Shown: positions 1 through 11,376, counted from the first letter of the stretch. The stretch is DNA of 64,000 bases from Trifolium pratense (GCF_020283565.1 NC_060062.1:23346127-23410126), one strand, 5' to 3'. Translations and numbers: made by a program. Notes: generated by a model not told the origin, from the letters alone.

Positions 1-1280
1 AGCGAATGGAACGCGACGGCGAAGTCGCCAGCAGGAGGTTTTATAACGGTGGCACTAGCTATAATTCAGGACTCATCTGATACTAATTGGATCTCTTAAC
101 TAAATTCATTTTGTGAGAACTAGAATTATAAATTCAAGCAAGCTCCTCCTAAAGTCATAATTCAAGCAAGCTTCTCTTATGCTTCTTCTGTTGCGTCGCC
201 GTATTCCCGGTCAGGAAAAAGGGGAATAGCAAAAAAATATTAACTTTTACTGTGCCACGTGGCGTGAAATAATTGGGCCACGTGCACTCCATTAATTTTA
301 ACGTTTTTTTTAACGTCACACTCAAAGCAGGGACTTAGAGCAAATTTTTTACAAACTGCAGGGACTTGAACCAAACAAAAATAATTGCAGGGATTAATAC
401 CAAAATTTGTTACAATTACAGGGACTATTAACATATTTAAGCCAATAAAATATTCACCTCATAAGCTGTAAAACTATCAATGGAGGAATCTTCTTTTTAT
501 ATTACTTTACCAAAAAAAAAAACTGGAATAATATTCTTTTTATAGAAAATTAAATAATTATTACTTTCAAAAAAGTGCAAAGAAATATATCTTAGATTTT
601 ATATATCCTTCAATTCCTTACGTACCTCTTTACAGTCCTTAAAGCATCTCTAATAAGAGTATCAAAGAATGTATTATAGGTTAATGATTCATACCTTAAT
701 GTTTTTATCATTGAAGTTTCATAATGTGACATATATAGAGCGTATCAAAATCGATGATATGGTAAATAAGGTACCGTATCATCAATTTAATATCATTAAT
801 TTCAGTTAAAACATAAATATAAAATAGACCACTTGTTAATAATGTATGATGCCCAAAGTGGTATCACCATTGGAGCAAAATATATATCAGTTACATAAAT
901 ATTGCATGACATTGTAGGGACCACTTATTAGTAATATATAATACGCAAATGATATCATCTTTGAAGATACTCTTATCATCTCTATTATGTATGAAAAGAT
1001 CATATCTGATTAAGCTTGTCATTAGCCTTTAATTAATCTTATATAAGGGATGGAACAAGTATAAATAAATATTAAATACATAAATTATTGATTGATGATG
1101 CCAAAAAATATTTATTATTGATCGATTGCAAGTCTAAACCAATGTGATTATTGTGAACAAGTATAAATACATAAATAATAAATTATTGATTGATTATTGC
1201 TAAGATGATTTTAAACTAAAATGCGGAAAGCAAAGCATAGCTTTATCTTTTTGTTTTGTATATTGAATCAGCAGCTTTAT
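1..1280. other. Non-coding DNA with decayed repeat fragments
   Basis: I see no supportable gene. Around 330-430 a phrase of the type GGGACT(T/A) recurs four times and ends in TTAAGCC, which resembles the edge of a Mutator-like or fold-back element. Positions 450-640 are a decayed relative of a repeat found four more times near 34.7, 36.9, 37.4 and 39.65 kb (shared phrases AAAACTATCAATG, TATATTACTTTACCAAA and CAATTCCTT). The rest is AT-rich with only short reading frames. Confidence 0.5.
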
Positions 1281-1286
1281 CTTAAT

Positions 1287-1396
1287 TACTCTCTGGACAC
1301 AAATATAAAAAAAAAATCATTTTATAGTTCAGATATATTTATTATTCATTAAATCTAAAAAATAATTTTTTTTTATATTTGTGTCCGAATAGAGTA
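1287..1396. mobile_element. Short TIR element (Stowaway-like MITE)
   Basis: About 110 bp with inverted ends: CTCTGGACACAAATATAAA on the left answers TTTATATTTGTGTCC on the right, followed by GAATAGAGTA. The ends abut TA, as expected for Tc1/mariner-derived MITEs. No coding capacity. The family assignment rests only on the ends. Confidence 0.55.
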
Positions 1397-1409
1397 AGTA
1401 ATAACTGCT

Positions 1410-1555
1410 ACTCCTTCTAGTCCTAATTATAAGAGAATTTTTACTTTTTAAGTTTATTGGAATGTTAATGTATCTAAACTATAATATAGTTTAAATATAT
1501 TAATTTTTCAATAAATCTACAAAATAAAATTTCTCTTATAATTAGAACGGAAGGG
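1410..1555. mobile_element. Short TIR element (Stowaway-like MITE)
   Basis: Inverted ends CTCCTTCTAGTCCTAATTATAAGA and, at the right, TCTTATAATTAGAACGGAAGGGA, about 145 bp apart. The CTCC(C/T)TC terminus is typical of Stowaway-type MITEs in plants. A copy with the same type of ends lies at about 21717-21865. Confidence 0.6.
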
Positions 1556-2468
1556 AATTGTCTTTATTAAGGAACTGCAAGAAAATGCTTCTGTATGATC
1601 ACGTGGTGATGGTACTTTTTTTATTCTTCTTCTTTTCTTTCCATTTTTTTATTCTAAAGGTAGTTGGTGGCAAGTGATCTTCACGAGGACGAATATGATC
1701 GCTCTGGAGGACTAAAGATGTTATCGTGAAACTTGCGATGTTACCTAAGAATTTTATGGTAATTGGATGCAAGATATTAAAGAAGGTGGAAAACATTTTG
1801 ACGGTTGTAGGTGGATGTGATACTAAGGGTGGTTGGATGCAAATGGACTTGGTGCATAATAGGGACGGAACAAAAAATCATCGAGGGTAACGAAAATATA
1901 ACACTTAATAAATAACATCAACCATAACTAACATCTATTATTTTATAATTGCATACACCTTAGTTTAATGACAAATAAAAAACATATATCCATGCACTAA
2001 AAATAACATATATCCTAAAAAATAAAAAAGCATACAGCCATCAAAATTTTATGTTTCTCAAATTTTATGTTAACTAACCCTTGACTAGCATGATAAATAT
2101 GTCTGTCTAATTAATGTATTAACATTGAAATAAACCTCCAAACTACATTAGAAGGTTCAGTGACCCGGATACTGGTGGTAAAAACTGAAAACCAAATAAA
2201 AGTATCGAGGACTACTATTTTATTAAGTTAAATATACTCTGTTTTTCTAAAAGAAACTAAACTACTTAGGAATAGACTCGGTGAACAAGTTGATTATTTA
2301 TTTACTGGTTAGGGGTTAAATTAAAATAAGTAACAAATATAGTAGTATTATTTTATAACCTCTCTATAAAAGAATGAGTGGACAATGAGAAGGGTGGCAA
2401 ACTATATAATAAAAAAAATTAATGGCAGGGTGGCGATATATATGTATGTATAAGGATAGTGTAGTAGG

Positions 2469-2524
<56 letters not shown>
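2469..2524. repeat. TA microsatellite at element boundary
   Basis: An uninterrupted (TA)n run of about 55 bp lies immediately left of the first hairpin-array element. Matching TA runs lie between the two elements (4144-4163) and right of the second one (8138-8219). This suggests that the family targets TA repeats. Confidence 0.85.
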
Positions 2525-2526
<2 letters not shown>

Positions 2527-4143
2527 GGGCTGCTAACTTAGACCCAGTTGGGTCTAAGTTAGCAAGGTGCACCTTTTCAGTTGGACCAAAATACCCATTC
2601 TTTTTAATTAATTAACCAAATTACCATCAATGGACGCGGATCCAGTGTCGCGCGCGTGCCGAAGGACCATGGTTACAGACCGTTGATTTCCATCAGACAG
2701 CCAAGCTCTGATCTCATCAAGACTGTCTGATCAATCAGACAACCCAGATCATCCTGATCCATCAGATTCCAGCGCCTGCGCCACACTGGATTACAACCTG
2801 GAGAGAGAAAAATTTGCTTTTTAAAAGTAGGACACGTGTCACACAATGGTTGGCTGGGCGTGATTTTTGTTCATTTAATATTTTGAACTCAATTATTTCG
2901 TTGTAAATTAATTTTTTATTTATTTTTTTTATACCAAAATTCATAATTTTTTTTTCTCTACAAATAGAGACTTGGTTCGTTTGATTTGGACACCGAAAAA
3001 AAAACGCAATTTTTCACTACCTTAATCTCATTTTTCACTACCTTACATCAACTCACTGAAACCATTCTACCAGCAAAATGGTTTCAGATTACAACTCTCT
3101 GAAACCATTGTACCAGATAAATGGTTTCAGAAGCAAACACAATTAATAAATTACTCACTGAAACCATTCTACCAGTAAAATGGTTTCAGAATACAACTAT
3201 GTGCAACCATTCTACAAGCTAAATGGTTTCAGAAGCAAATAACTAATAATCAACTTACTGAAACCATTCTACCAGCAAAATGGTTTCAGATTACAACTCT
3301 CTGAAACCATTGTACCAGATAAATGGTTTCAGAAGCAAACACAATTAATAAATTACTCATTGAAACCATTCTACCAGTAAAATGGTTTCAGAATATAACT
3401 ATGTGCAACCATTCTACCAGTAAAATGGTTTCAGAAGCAAACATTAGTTTTTAATTACCGTTTTATCTCATTTAATTAACTAAAAATAGTTTTAGGTCTC
3501 CAAAAATTTCATAAAATATACCAAAAGTTCCAGAATATTATCTACTATTTTCCTGGTATAATGGTTTCAGTGAGTTGGTTGAGTGGTGCGTGTTAAATTA
3601 CAACACACAAGTAACGTATTTAGTAGACAAAAAATGAGATTAAGGTAGTGAATAATTGCATTTTTTTTTCGGTGTCCAAATCAAACGAACCAAGTCTCTA
3701 TTTGTAGACAAAAAAAAATTATGAATTTTGGTATAAAAATAAAAAAATAAAAAATTAATTTACAACGAAATAATTGAGTTCAAAGTATTAAATGAACAAA
3801 AATCACGCTCAGCCAACCATTGTGTGACACGTGTCCTACTTTTAAAAAGCAAATTTTTCTCTCTCCAGGTTGTAATCCAGTGTGGCGCAGGCGCTGGAAT
3901 CTGATGGATCAGGATGATCTGGGCTGTCTGATTGATCAGACAGTCTTGATGAGATCAGATCTTGGCTGTCTGATGGAAATCAACGGTCTGTAACAATGGT
4001 CCTTCGGTACGCGCGCGACACTGAATCTGCGTTTACTAATGGGTATTTTGGTTAATTAATTAAAAAGAATGGGTATTTTGGTCCAATTGAAAAGGTGCAC
4101 CTTGCTAACTTAGACCTAACTAGGGTCTAAGTTAGAAAACCCC
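2525..4143. mobile_element. Long-TIR (fold-back) element 1 with internal hairpin array
   Basis: About 1.6 kb, bounded by TA repeats. The outer ~480 bp on each side are inverted copies of one another; for example GACACGTGTC, CGTGATTTTTGTTCATTTAA and GAACCAAGTCTCTATTTGTA are mirrored. Each end starts with four or five G followed by a second palindrome with arms GCTAACTTAGACCC / GGGTCTAAGTTAGC. The centre (3056-3440) is an array of eight hairpin units. There is no transposase. It is best read as a non-autonomous DNA element, possibly Mutator-like with its target duplication hidden in the TA repeat. Confidence 0.75.
3056..3440. repeat. Array of eight short hairpin repeats
   Basis: Each unit has the form CTGAAACCATT - about ten variable bases (such as CTACCAGCAA or GTACCAGATA) - AATGGTTTCAG, so the arms are exact complements. 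The eight units form a higher-order repeat: a four-unit block beginning at 3056 recurs at 3258 (period about 202 bp). Units 4 and 8 have a mutated left arm (TGCAACCATT). The same stem occurs in arrays near 5.55, 41.1 and 42.1 kb. Confidence 0.85.
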
Positions 4144-4213
4144 TATATATATATATATATATAGGGGTTTTCTAACTTAGACCCTAGTTAGGTCTAAGTT
4201 AGCAAGGTGCACC
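4094..4213. repeat. 120-bp perfect palindrome at element junction
   Basis: The right end of element 1 and the left end of element 2 are exact reverse complements around the central TA run. Arms run from GGTGCACCTTGCTAACTTAG to the TA centre, and each contains its own smaller palindrome. Element 1 and element 2 therefore meet head to head with only about 20 bp of TA between them. Confidence 0.85.
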
Positions 4214-4532
4214 TTTTGAGTTGGACAAAAATACCCATTTTTTTTTTTTTTTGAAACAATAGAGCAACTGGGGCATGTATGTAATTTGCATCATAAAAAT
4301 ACCCTTTTTTTTTTTTTTGAAACAATAGAACAACTATTTCATTTTTTAAATTTCTTCCAAATTTCGACCTCATTTTACGTGCGAATCGAACGCCGATTTC
4401 AAAAACTAATACCGGAAACCTTTGTAAAATTGAAAAACGATCAAAATCCATATAAGGAACGTCGAGTTTCGTTGAGTATTGAGGGAGATCGAACCGGGTC
4501 AAAAACCGGGTCGCACGACCCGTTTCTGCATA

Positions 4533-4998
4533 GAGGTGGGAATAGGCTAGGCCGAGCTAGGCTTTGCCAAGCCTGAGCCTGGCCTGTCAAAAAATTGAAG
4601 GTCTGAGCCTGGCCTGTGGCCTATCATAGGCTTAAATTCTAGGCCTGAGTCTGACCTTTTGAAAGTCTGATGTGGCCTGTTAGCCTGTTTAAAAACCTAT
4701 TTCATATGAACATATTTAAATAAATAATTATATTTATTTTGAAATATACCTATGAACTAATAAAATAATGTTCCATTTGATATTTTAAAGAATTTGACTA
4801 TATATGTCATCATATTTCAATTCTACTTTATAATAATACATTTATATATGTTAAAAACTAATGTAGATTAATAAACTTAAATTACTTAAAAAGTTAATAG
4901 ATTTATAATTTAATCAAGGTATAAATTTTAATATATAAATAATAATCGTAATAAAAATATTATTCATGTTAACTTAAATAGGCCGGCCTAGTAGGAAA
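4533..4998. mobile_element. hAT-like MITE
   Basis: Flanked by TTCTGCATA on both sides (4524-4532 and 4999-5007), matching an 8-bp hAT duplication plus one chance base. It begins GAGGTGGGAATAGGCTAGGC and ends in GGCCGGCCTAGTAGGAAA, roughly inverted GGCCTA-rich ends. A run of GCCTGAGCCTGGCCTGT phrases follows the left end. 466 bp, no coding capacity. Confidence 0.6.
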
Positions 4999-5550
4999 TT
5001 CTGCATAAAACGGGTGGGAGGGACGATGAACAGTGCGCGTCGCCCACGCCCACTCTCACCGGCGGCGCGTGGGGGCGCGTGCGGCCTCAGGGAGGCTCTA
5101 TTTTTTTTTTAGTTTTTCATAATAAAATAGTAGATAATATTCTGGAAATTTTGGTATATTGTATGAAATTTTTGGAGACCCGAAACTATTTTTAGTTAAT
5201 TAAATGAGTAAAAAGGTAATTAAAAATATTATAATTCCATAAAAAAATTCCAAAATTTTATGTAAAGTACTATGAATTATTTAGAACCCTCTTATGTACC
5301 TCACTCTCCCTAGTTCAAGTCATGAAATTATTTTCACAAATTCCGCTGATTATTTAAAACCATTTAACAAATAATAATAATAATTTCATAGATTTGTACT
5401 CTGAAACCAATTGTTTTTTTATTTGTTTCTAATAAAATATTAGATAATATTCTGGAATTTTTGGTATATTTTATGAAATTTTTTGAGACCTGAAACTATT
5501 TTTCGTTAATTAAATGAGATAAAACGGTAATTAAATACTATTGTTTGCTT

Positions 5551-5840
5551 CTGAAACCATTTAGCTGGAAGAATGGTTTCAGAGAGTTATACTGTGAAAC
5601 CATTCTAGCAGTAAAATGGTTTCAGAAGCAAACAATTAAAAATCAAATCCCCTGAAACCATTCTATCAGTGAAATGGTTTCAAAGTACAACGCTCTGAAA
5701 CCATTGTACCAGCTAAATGGTTTCAGAATGGTTTCAGAAGCAAACAATTAAGAAATTACTCACTGAAACCATTCTACCAATAAAATGGTTTCAGAGAGTT
5801 ATACTGTGAAACCATTCTACCAGCTAAATGGTTTCACAGT
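5551..5840. repeat. Array of six hairpin repeats with GAAACCATT/AATGGTTTC stems
   Basis: Six units with the same complementary arms as the array at 3056-3440 and loops such as TAGCTGGAAG and CTACCAGCTA. Spacers like AGAAGCAAACAATTA are shared with that array. One unit is followed by an extra right arm (about 5720-5735), a sign of slippage. Confidence 0.8.
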
Positions 5841-6218
5841 ATTATATAAAGATAATTAAAGGTAGTGAAAAATTGAGTTTTTTTTTTTGTGTCCAAATCA
5901 AACGAACCAAGTCTCTATTTGTAGACAAAAAAAAATTATGAATTTTGGTATAAAAATAAAAAAATAAAAAATTAATTTACAACGAAATAATTGAGTTTAA
6001 AGTATTAAATGAAAAAAAAAACACGCCAACCACCCAGCAGTTGACACGTGTCCTGCTTTTTTAAAATGAAATTTTCTCTCTCCAGGCGCAGATCTAGTGT
6101 GGTGCACGCGCTGGCTTATCATGGAGATGGATGATCTGGACTGTCTGATTGATCCGACAGCCATGATGAGATCATCTCTTGGCCGTCTGATGGAAATCAA
6201 CGGTCTGTAACGGTGGTC

Positions 6219-7992
6219 TGATACCAACTGTAACATCCCGGATTTTTGGAACATTAATTGATAAAATTTTAACCAAAACAGTTAACATTTTTATTTTTAA
6301 AAGAATAAAATAAACTTATATTACTAAATATGAAACATTAAAATCATAGATCTCTCGAAATTAACAATTAAGAATATAGTAATTACAAAATATTGAATTT
6401 ATCTTCAACTCAAAATAAAATTCTACACCAAGACTCTTGACCTATTACTACCCAAAACATATCCTATTGCTGGTCATAACTCTGATACACTTGTGAGAAT
6501 CTCTCTCGACAAGGCTAACACCAATGTCCACGAATCTCCGAGCCTCAACTACACGTCACTACGCTCTCGCTGCGCAACTCTGATTTACTGGATTAGTAAC
6601 CTGGCCAAATTTATACATGAGGGTCGCTCCAAAACATAGGAAAACATCAATTAAGCATGCATATATACATATGGAAAACTCATAAATTACCAATAATAAA
6701 ATAAGTAGTTATCAATCACTTACCACACGACACCATAGTTACACTCTCTGATGTTTCACCAAATCCTAAAGATTAGATATTTTAATGCACCCTATATGAT
6801 CCGGATATCACCGCTCCGCAGAGTAAATTGTCCCACCATTGGACAGTGTCCCACCATTGGACACAATACCCCACCGTTGGGTATTATGGTTCGGTACCCC
6901 ACCGTTGGGTATTATTCCAAACCACACCAAAAAGGAAATGAATGCCCTATCACCACTAAGTTAGTCACACCAAAAATTACTCCGCCGAGCAATTAATCAA
7001 AACAGTCTTGTTCTAACACCGATTTTAGAGACAAGACCTCCCCAATGATAACCCCAATCACCAACCAAAGACACCGTTGCTAACCCCAATCACCAAATCA
7101 GAAGACATAATAAATCACATTAACAACAAGGAAATAAACTATGCATCACCAGAATTCATATATCATTTACACACACCATAAAGATCACATAGACATATGT
7201 ATAATTAAAATAAACAAGCAACGGAGGACCCTCTAACCTTAATAGCAGCAACTCCTAATCAACATATGCTTCAATATAAGCTCACACTTGCTGACAAAAC
7301 CTATTTGTTAATTCTTAGTTGATCTTCTGCTCATCCCTCTTTGGCCATTAAATCTCTAATTTTAAAGTTTCATTGTCTCTTAATTTTTTTTCTATTTTCT
7401 AAGCGTATAGAACCGGCAAGGGAAGGAATAATGGAAGTGAGAGAGAACCGATAGTTACTTATATAGGTATTAATCCTCACACTAACTTCTTCCTAAATAA
7501 ATGGGCATTATACTAGTACTAGTATAGTGGAAAGTGATATTGTCATCGTGCAACTAGGGAAAATAAGTTGTTATTTGTTTCTCAACCCAAACCTGCTTAT
7601 TTCATCTAACCACCACTTATCTATATTGTATTCCATTCCTATCCATACTATATTATTTAATATATTAAAAATTAACCAAGAAGTAAAATAGTAGTGCGGT
7701 TGCTATATATATCTTCACGTTGCAGTACATATGATATAGGGACCTATTTTAATCCTTTGCTAGCTAAATATACTGCTTACTAAATTCTCATTATATTATA
7801 TATATGCCTCCACGTATAATTCTTTTACTATCGATACATGTAATTTATTTTTCCTTCTAATTAAAACAAATACATTTGACCATATTATAAAATAATATAT
7901 TCTAACCCAATAAATTATAAAATATAATAATTTAATTTCGACAACGATAAAATATTCCAAAATAAAATCCGTGTAAAATATCGGGGTCTTAC
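6219..7992. mobile_element. Probable solo LTR of a Ty3/gypsy retrotransposon
   Basis: The interval begins TGATACCAACTGTAACATCC and ends ATATCGGGGTCTTACA, so it is bounded by TG...CA. GTGGTC flanks it on both sides (6213-6218 and 7993-7998), fitting a 5-bp duplication plus one chance base. The host element continues across the break. Length 1.77 kb, with no gag or pol. Around 6828-6925 short phrases CCCACCATTGGACA and CCCCACCGTTGGGTATTAT are tandemly repeated. TG...CA with no internal region suggests LTR-LTR recombination. Confidence 0.6.
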
Positions 7993-8135
7993 AGTGGTCC
8001 TGCGGTAGGCGCGCGACACTGGATCAGAGCCAATATATATATTTTTTTTTTTAAAAAAAAAGAAAGGGTATTTTTGTCCAACTCAAAAGGTGCACCTTGC
8101 TAATTTAGACCCAACTGGGTCTAAATTAGCAGCCC

Positions 8136-8137
<2 letters not shown>

Positions 8138-8219
<82 letters not shown>
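8138..8219. repeat. TA microsatellite
   Basis: An uninterrupted TA run of about 80 bp directly right of the second hairpin-array element. A shorter TA run follows at about 8509-8525. Confidence 0.9.
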
Positions 8220-8222
<3 letters not shown>

Positions 8223-8826
8223 GGGTGGCGACCGTCCCTTTTCATCAGTATCTAGTTCCGTCTCTGGTGCATAATATATTAAATCAAGGTTTATGATGAC
8301 AGTCAGTCATTTGTTAATTTTAATGCAATTTCATAGTGTTTTAGTTAGATTTTAGAAGTATTGCATGGTCAAAAAGAAGAATTTATGAAAGAATTAACAT
8401 GCAAAAGAGTTTGAAGACTAAAGATCAAAGGAAAAAAATTATAACTTAGAATAATTGACATGCATGAATTGGGACGCCATGTGTCAACGATCTGCTTTAT
8501 TGCACAGCCTATATATATATATATAGGGTGGGAACTTGGCTACCCATTTCATGAAATCACTACAACAAAAGTGTGTTTTAGCTTCAAAAATTTTAGCGTC
8601 AGCCACGACACGAACGCTACAAGCGTCCCCATTGTGTCTGTTGGGCGGACTCTACATCTTTTTTCAATTTAATTTAAATTTTTAATGAGGCATTAAATAT
8701 AGCGTCTGCCAAAGCAGACGTTACTTAGAAGCTAACGAAATTAAAAATACAAAAATATGTTAGTGTCTATAATGACAGACGCTAAATAGACCAAATTAAG
8801 AAAAAAAAATTACAGTATATTATAAA

Positions 8827-9004
8827 GGGTTATGTTAACTTGTGCCCTAAGGGCACATGTTAAGCTACCTAAAAATAGAAATATAGCATTTAATGATAGA
8901 AAAAATTTAATATTTAGATAATTGAATACACCACAAGTTCAATAAATTTTTTCCACATTTATCTCCTTAACATGTGCCCTTAAGGGCACAAGTTAACATT
9001 CTCC
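8827..9004. mobile_element. Mutator-like MITE inside the CACTA element
   Basis: Perfect 9-bp duplication TATTATAAA at 8818-8826 and 9005-9013. The ends are inverted: ATGTTAACTTGTGCCCTAAG on the left mirrors CTTAAGGGCACAAGTTAACA on the right. Each end also contains the small palindrome TGTGCCCT(T)AAGGGCACA. 178 bp, non-coding. Confidence 0.8.
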
Positions 9005-9056
9005 TATTATAAAACACTTAAATTAATAAAAATATTAGTTTTCGCCAACAATTATC

Positions 9057-9190
9057 TTCCCTCTCTGATGAACTAACCCTCAATCTCACAAACCCTCAAT
9101 CTCATTAAACTCTCTTCAGTTCCCAACTTCTCAAATTTCACACAAATCCACAATCTAAGCCAACTCTTTTCTCAATCGAACCCGATTTTG
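9057..9190. repeat. Direct repeat, left copy, bordering the captured gene
   Basis: A 134-bp stretch starting TTCCCTCTCTGATGAACTAA and ending CGAACCCGATTTTG. It recurs in the same orientation at 11377-11499 with one internal deletion of about 11 bases. It looks like the 5' leader of a second captured transcript. Confidence 0.85.
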
Positions 9191-9234
9191 CTAAATTGGA
9201 TAATCTTTTCCCTATAATGTTCACGTTCTAGGGA

Positions 9235-9475
9235 TTTGCTTTTCTCCCTGAATCATCATCTCTACGATAGTACTGTAATCCAATCCAACGCCATCTGAAG
9301 TGCTTGATATATAGCAGGGTCTTCAGACCCGGCCATTTCCCAAGTCGCTGCTGCAGCCAGCCACCAGGAACCCGTCGGAGTCGCGAAAGGTAGGTAGCTC
9401 CCAAACCCCATCGGCCTTCTCTTGCCAGCGAGGTTAGCATCACAATTAATCTTGATAATACTGCTAATAGAAACA
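9235..9475 (-). pseudogene. RNase H-like (RVT_3 type) fragment, frameshifted
   Basis: Read on the minus strand, two frames give pieces typical of the plant LINE-type RNase H-like domain: NCDANLA, then EGRWGLGAT in another frame, then ATWEMAGSEDPAI and ALQMALDWI. At least two frame changes separate them, so this is a decayed fragment of about 75 residues. It lies between the left direct repeat and the captured UVR/SnoaL gene, so it was probably carried along or captured separately. Confidence 0.55.
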
Positions 9476-9733
9476 AGTAGGATTGTGTTGCTGATACTCA
9501 GTTAGCAGTTTCATATTCCTTCATACTTTCTAAAGTAGCAGCCGTTGCTGTATTCGTAGATTATTTGAGTTTGTATTTGTACACAGCAATTTCTGGTGAA
9601 GGATTATCACTAATTTATTTATTTATTTATTTATTTTCTGAATTTCAGCATAAGCATCGTTATCTTGTGTTTCTGTTCAACTCATGCAAGTCCTTTACTA
9701 CTTGTTGTAAACTTTCAATAACAACTTTCAACT

Positions 9734-11376
9734 ATGGCGCTTTCCGGAACTGCCTTATCCTTCAATGTAAGCTTCTCATTGTTTTAAACCTTAAAACTTT
9801 GCTTCTTTTTCTTATTATTTTTTTTAGCGGAATTTAGAAGTCTCTTTTATAGGTTCTTTAAAATCACCACTTTAGAGTATTTGTGTGTTGATCAACGATA
9901 AATTGATTTAAAACTTCCTGGATTTAATATAGATTCAATTCAACTACTTGAAATGGAAATTTTGGAATGATTTATAAGTTTTTTTTTTTTGTCAGTAACC
10001 TAGTGGCTAGAAATTTCATTATTTAAGGTGAATAAGTGGGTTGTCTGGGGGTTCGAACTACGGTCTTGCATATAAACTACGATGTCCCTGCCAATTGAGC
10101 TAAGCTCACGAGGAAGAAATGATTTATAACTCTAATCGATTGAATGTTAGTATTTTGTTTACCTAGAATTTCGTTGAATGATTGAAAAAAGGGTGACCTT
10201 TTAATGAATTTTACTTAAGGAAATTGTACTTCATGAAATGCTGAGGAATAAAGATGAAGTTATGTTTTCCCTTTCAATCTTGATTAATTTTGAGTTTTTT
10301 CATGAAGGGACTTTCTTCTACTCTCAAGGAGTTTAATTTCTCGCCGGGTTTGTTCATGAATAGTTTTAACAAGCGACATCATGTTTGTCTGTCATCCTTT
10401 GAGCCAAATAGGTTGGTTTTTGGAAAAAGTGAAAGAGGAAACCAACTATCTATTTCTCCTAATCAATGCCTCAAGTTTCAAATGAGAAGATTAGGTAAGT
10501 TTCTTTTGCTTCAACCCTTAAAAATCAATTCAGGGCTCTTTTTGTATAATATTATAATTGAGTAAATCGTCATTTTAGTTCCTAAATGTGTAAAGTTGTG
10601 TTTACTATAGTCTTTGAATGTATTGGAATTGAAATTACAAAAACATCATCAATTATGTTTTTTGTTAGTGATTTTGTGGACTAAACTTATTAAGAGGAGA
10701 CATTTAAGGACTATTCTAACTAATGAAAGACACATTAGTGGATCAAACTCTCTAAGGACAGACAAATCCAGGGATGTTTTTGTAACTGTAATACATTCAA
10801 GCAATATAGTGAGAGCCCTTGACACGTTAAAGGACCTAAACAACTGTTTATTATAGTTTGTGTCTAGTGAACGAGCATAGAAATTGTTGGTTATTTCTTT
10901 CTGTTGTCTTGATTTTGTTGCAGTCTGATTATATTTTCATCCATGGCCCTAACTATTCTGTACTAACTATTTTACTAAATTTAATGTTTCATTTTATGAA
11001 AATGTCGTTGGTTTCTCTCAGGGACACGACAAGGAGTAAAAAAGCGAAGACTCAGAGAGTATGTTGAGTAGCGAGAACATTGCATTAGATGAAAAAACTT
11101 TAGAGGAGGAGTTACAGAATGCAATTGCTGAGGAGAATTATGCTAAAGCGGCAGAAATAAGAGATACTCTAAAAAGCCTTCATAAAGATAGCAAGACAGA
11201 AGTGCTTGGAGCAAACAACAAGTTTTATAATTCATTCAGGAATGGTGACCTTGCAGCTATGCAAGCAATGTGGGCGAAAAGGGACGAGGTATGCTGTGTT
11301 CATCCTGGTTTGAAAGGAATTTCCGGTTACGATGATGTTATTGAGAGCTGGAATTTTGTATGGGCTAACTATGAAT
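9734..11376 (+). pseudogene. Captured host gene fragment: UVR motif plus SnoaL/NTF2-like start
   Basis: Three exons can be placed: 9734-9766 (MALSGTALSFN, donor GTAAGC), 10308-10494 (donor GTAAGT) and 11022-11376. The first two join in phase and look like a plastid transit-peptide region (Ser/Phe/Arg-rich). The third contains a UVR motif (LEEELQNAIAEENYAKAAEI, about 11097-11180) followed by the beginning of a SnoaL/NTF2-like fold (NKFYNSFRNGDLAAMQAMW and VCCVHPG). Joining exon 2 to exon 3 gives an early stop near 11069, so a one-base frame change separates them. The gene stops abruptly where the right direct repeat begins. I infer transduplication by the CACTA element of a chloroplast-targeted UVR/SnoaL protein. 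The family name rests on motif recognition only. Confidence 0.6.
9978..10116 (-). mobile_element. tRNA-derived SINE
   Basis: On the minus strand the order is A box (TAGCTCAATTGGCAGGGAC), B box (AGTTCGAACCCCC), a short body, then an A-rich tail (the T run at 9979-9990 on the plus strand). AATGATTTATAA flanks it on both sides (about 9966-9977 and 10117-10130), a target duplication. It sits in intron 1 of the captured gene fragment. Confidence 0.75.

Larger units (their letters stand above)
4164..8137. mobile_element. Long-TIR element 2 with hairpin array, interrupted by a MITE and a solo LTR
   Basis: The same family as the element at 2525-4143. Its right half (about 5870-6218 and 7993-8137) matches that element's right inverted repeat almost base for base, including GACACGTGTC and the terminal palindrome TTTAGACCCAACTGGGTCTAAA. 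The left half is shorter and different inside the first 80 bp. Secondary insertions are a hAT-like MITE (4533-4998) and a solo LTR (6219-7992). No transposase is visible. Short reading frames across it are not genes. Confidence 0.7.
1861..8265. mobile_element. Outer TIR element hosting a nested insertion stack
   Basis: GGTGCATAAT flanks the interval on both sides (1851-1860 and 8266-8275), a perfect 10-bp duplication. The ends are inverted: AGGGACGGAAC at the left and GTTCCGTCTCT at the right. Only about 660 bp belong to this element itself (1861-2524 and 8138-8265). The rest are later insertions at its TA microsatellite. The duplication length fits a Mutator-type element, and hAT is the alternative. 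The phrase GGGTGGCGA occurs on both sides of the inserted block. Confidence 0.6.

Noticed and set aside
3001..3440. Hairpin arrays as a CRISPR array
   Set aside because: The window is plant nuclear DNA, the spacers are themselves repeated, and there are no cas genes.
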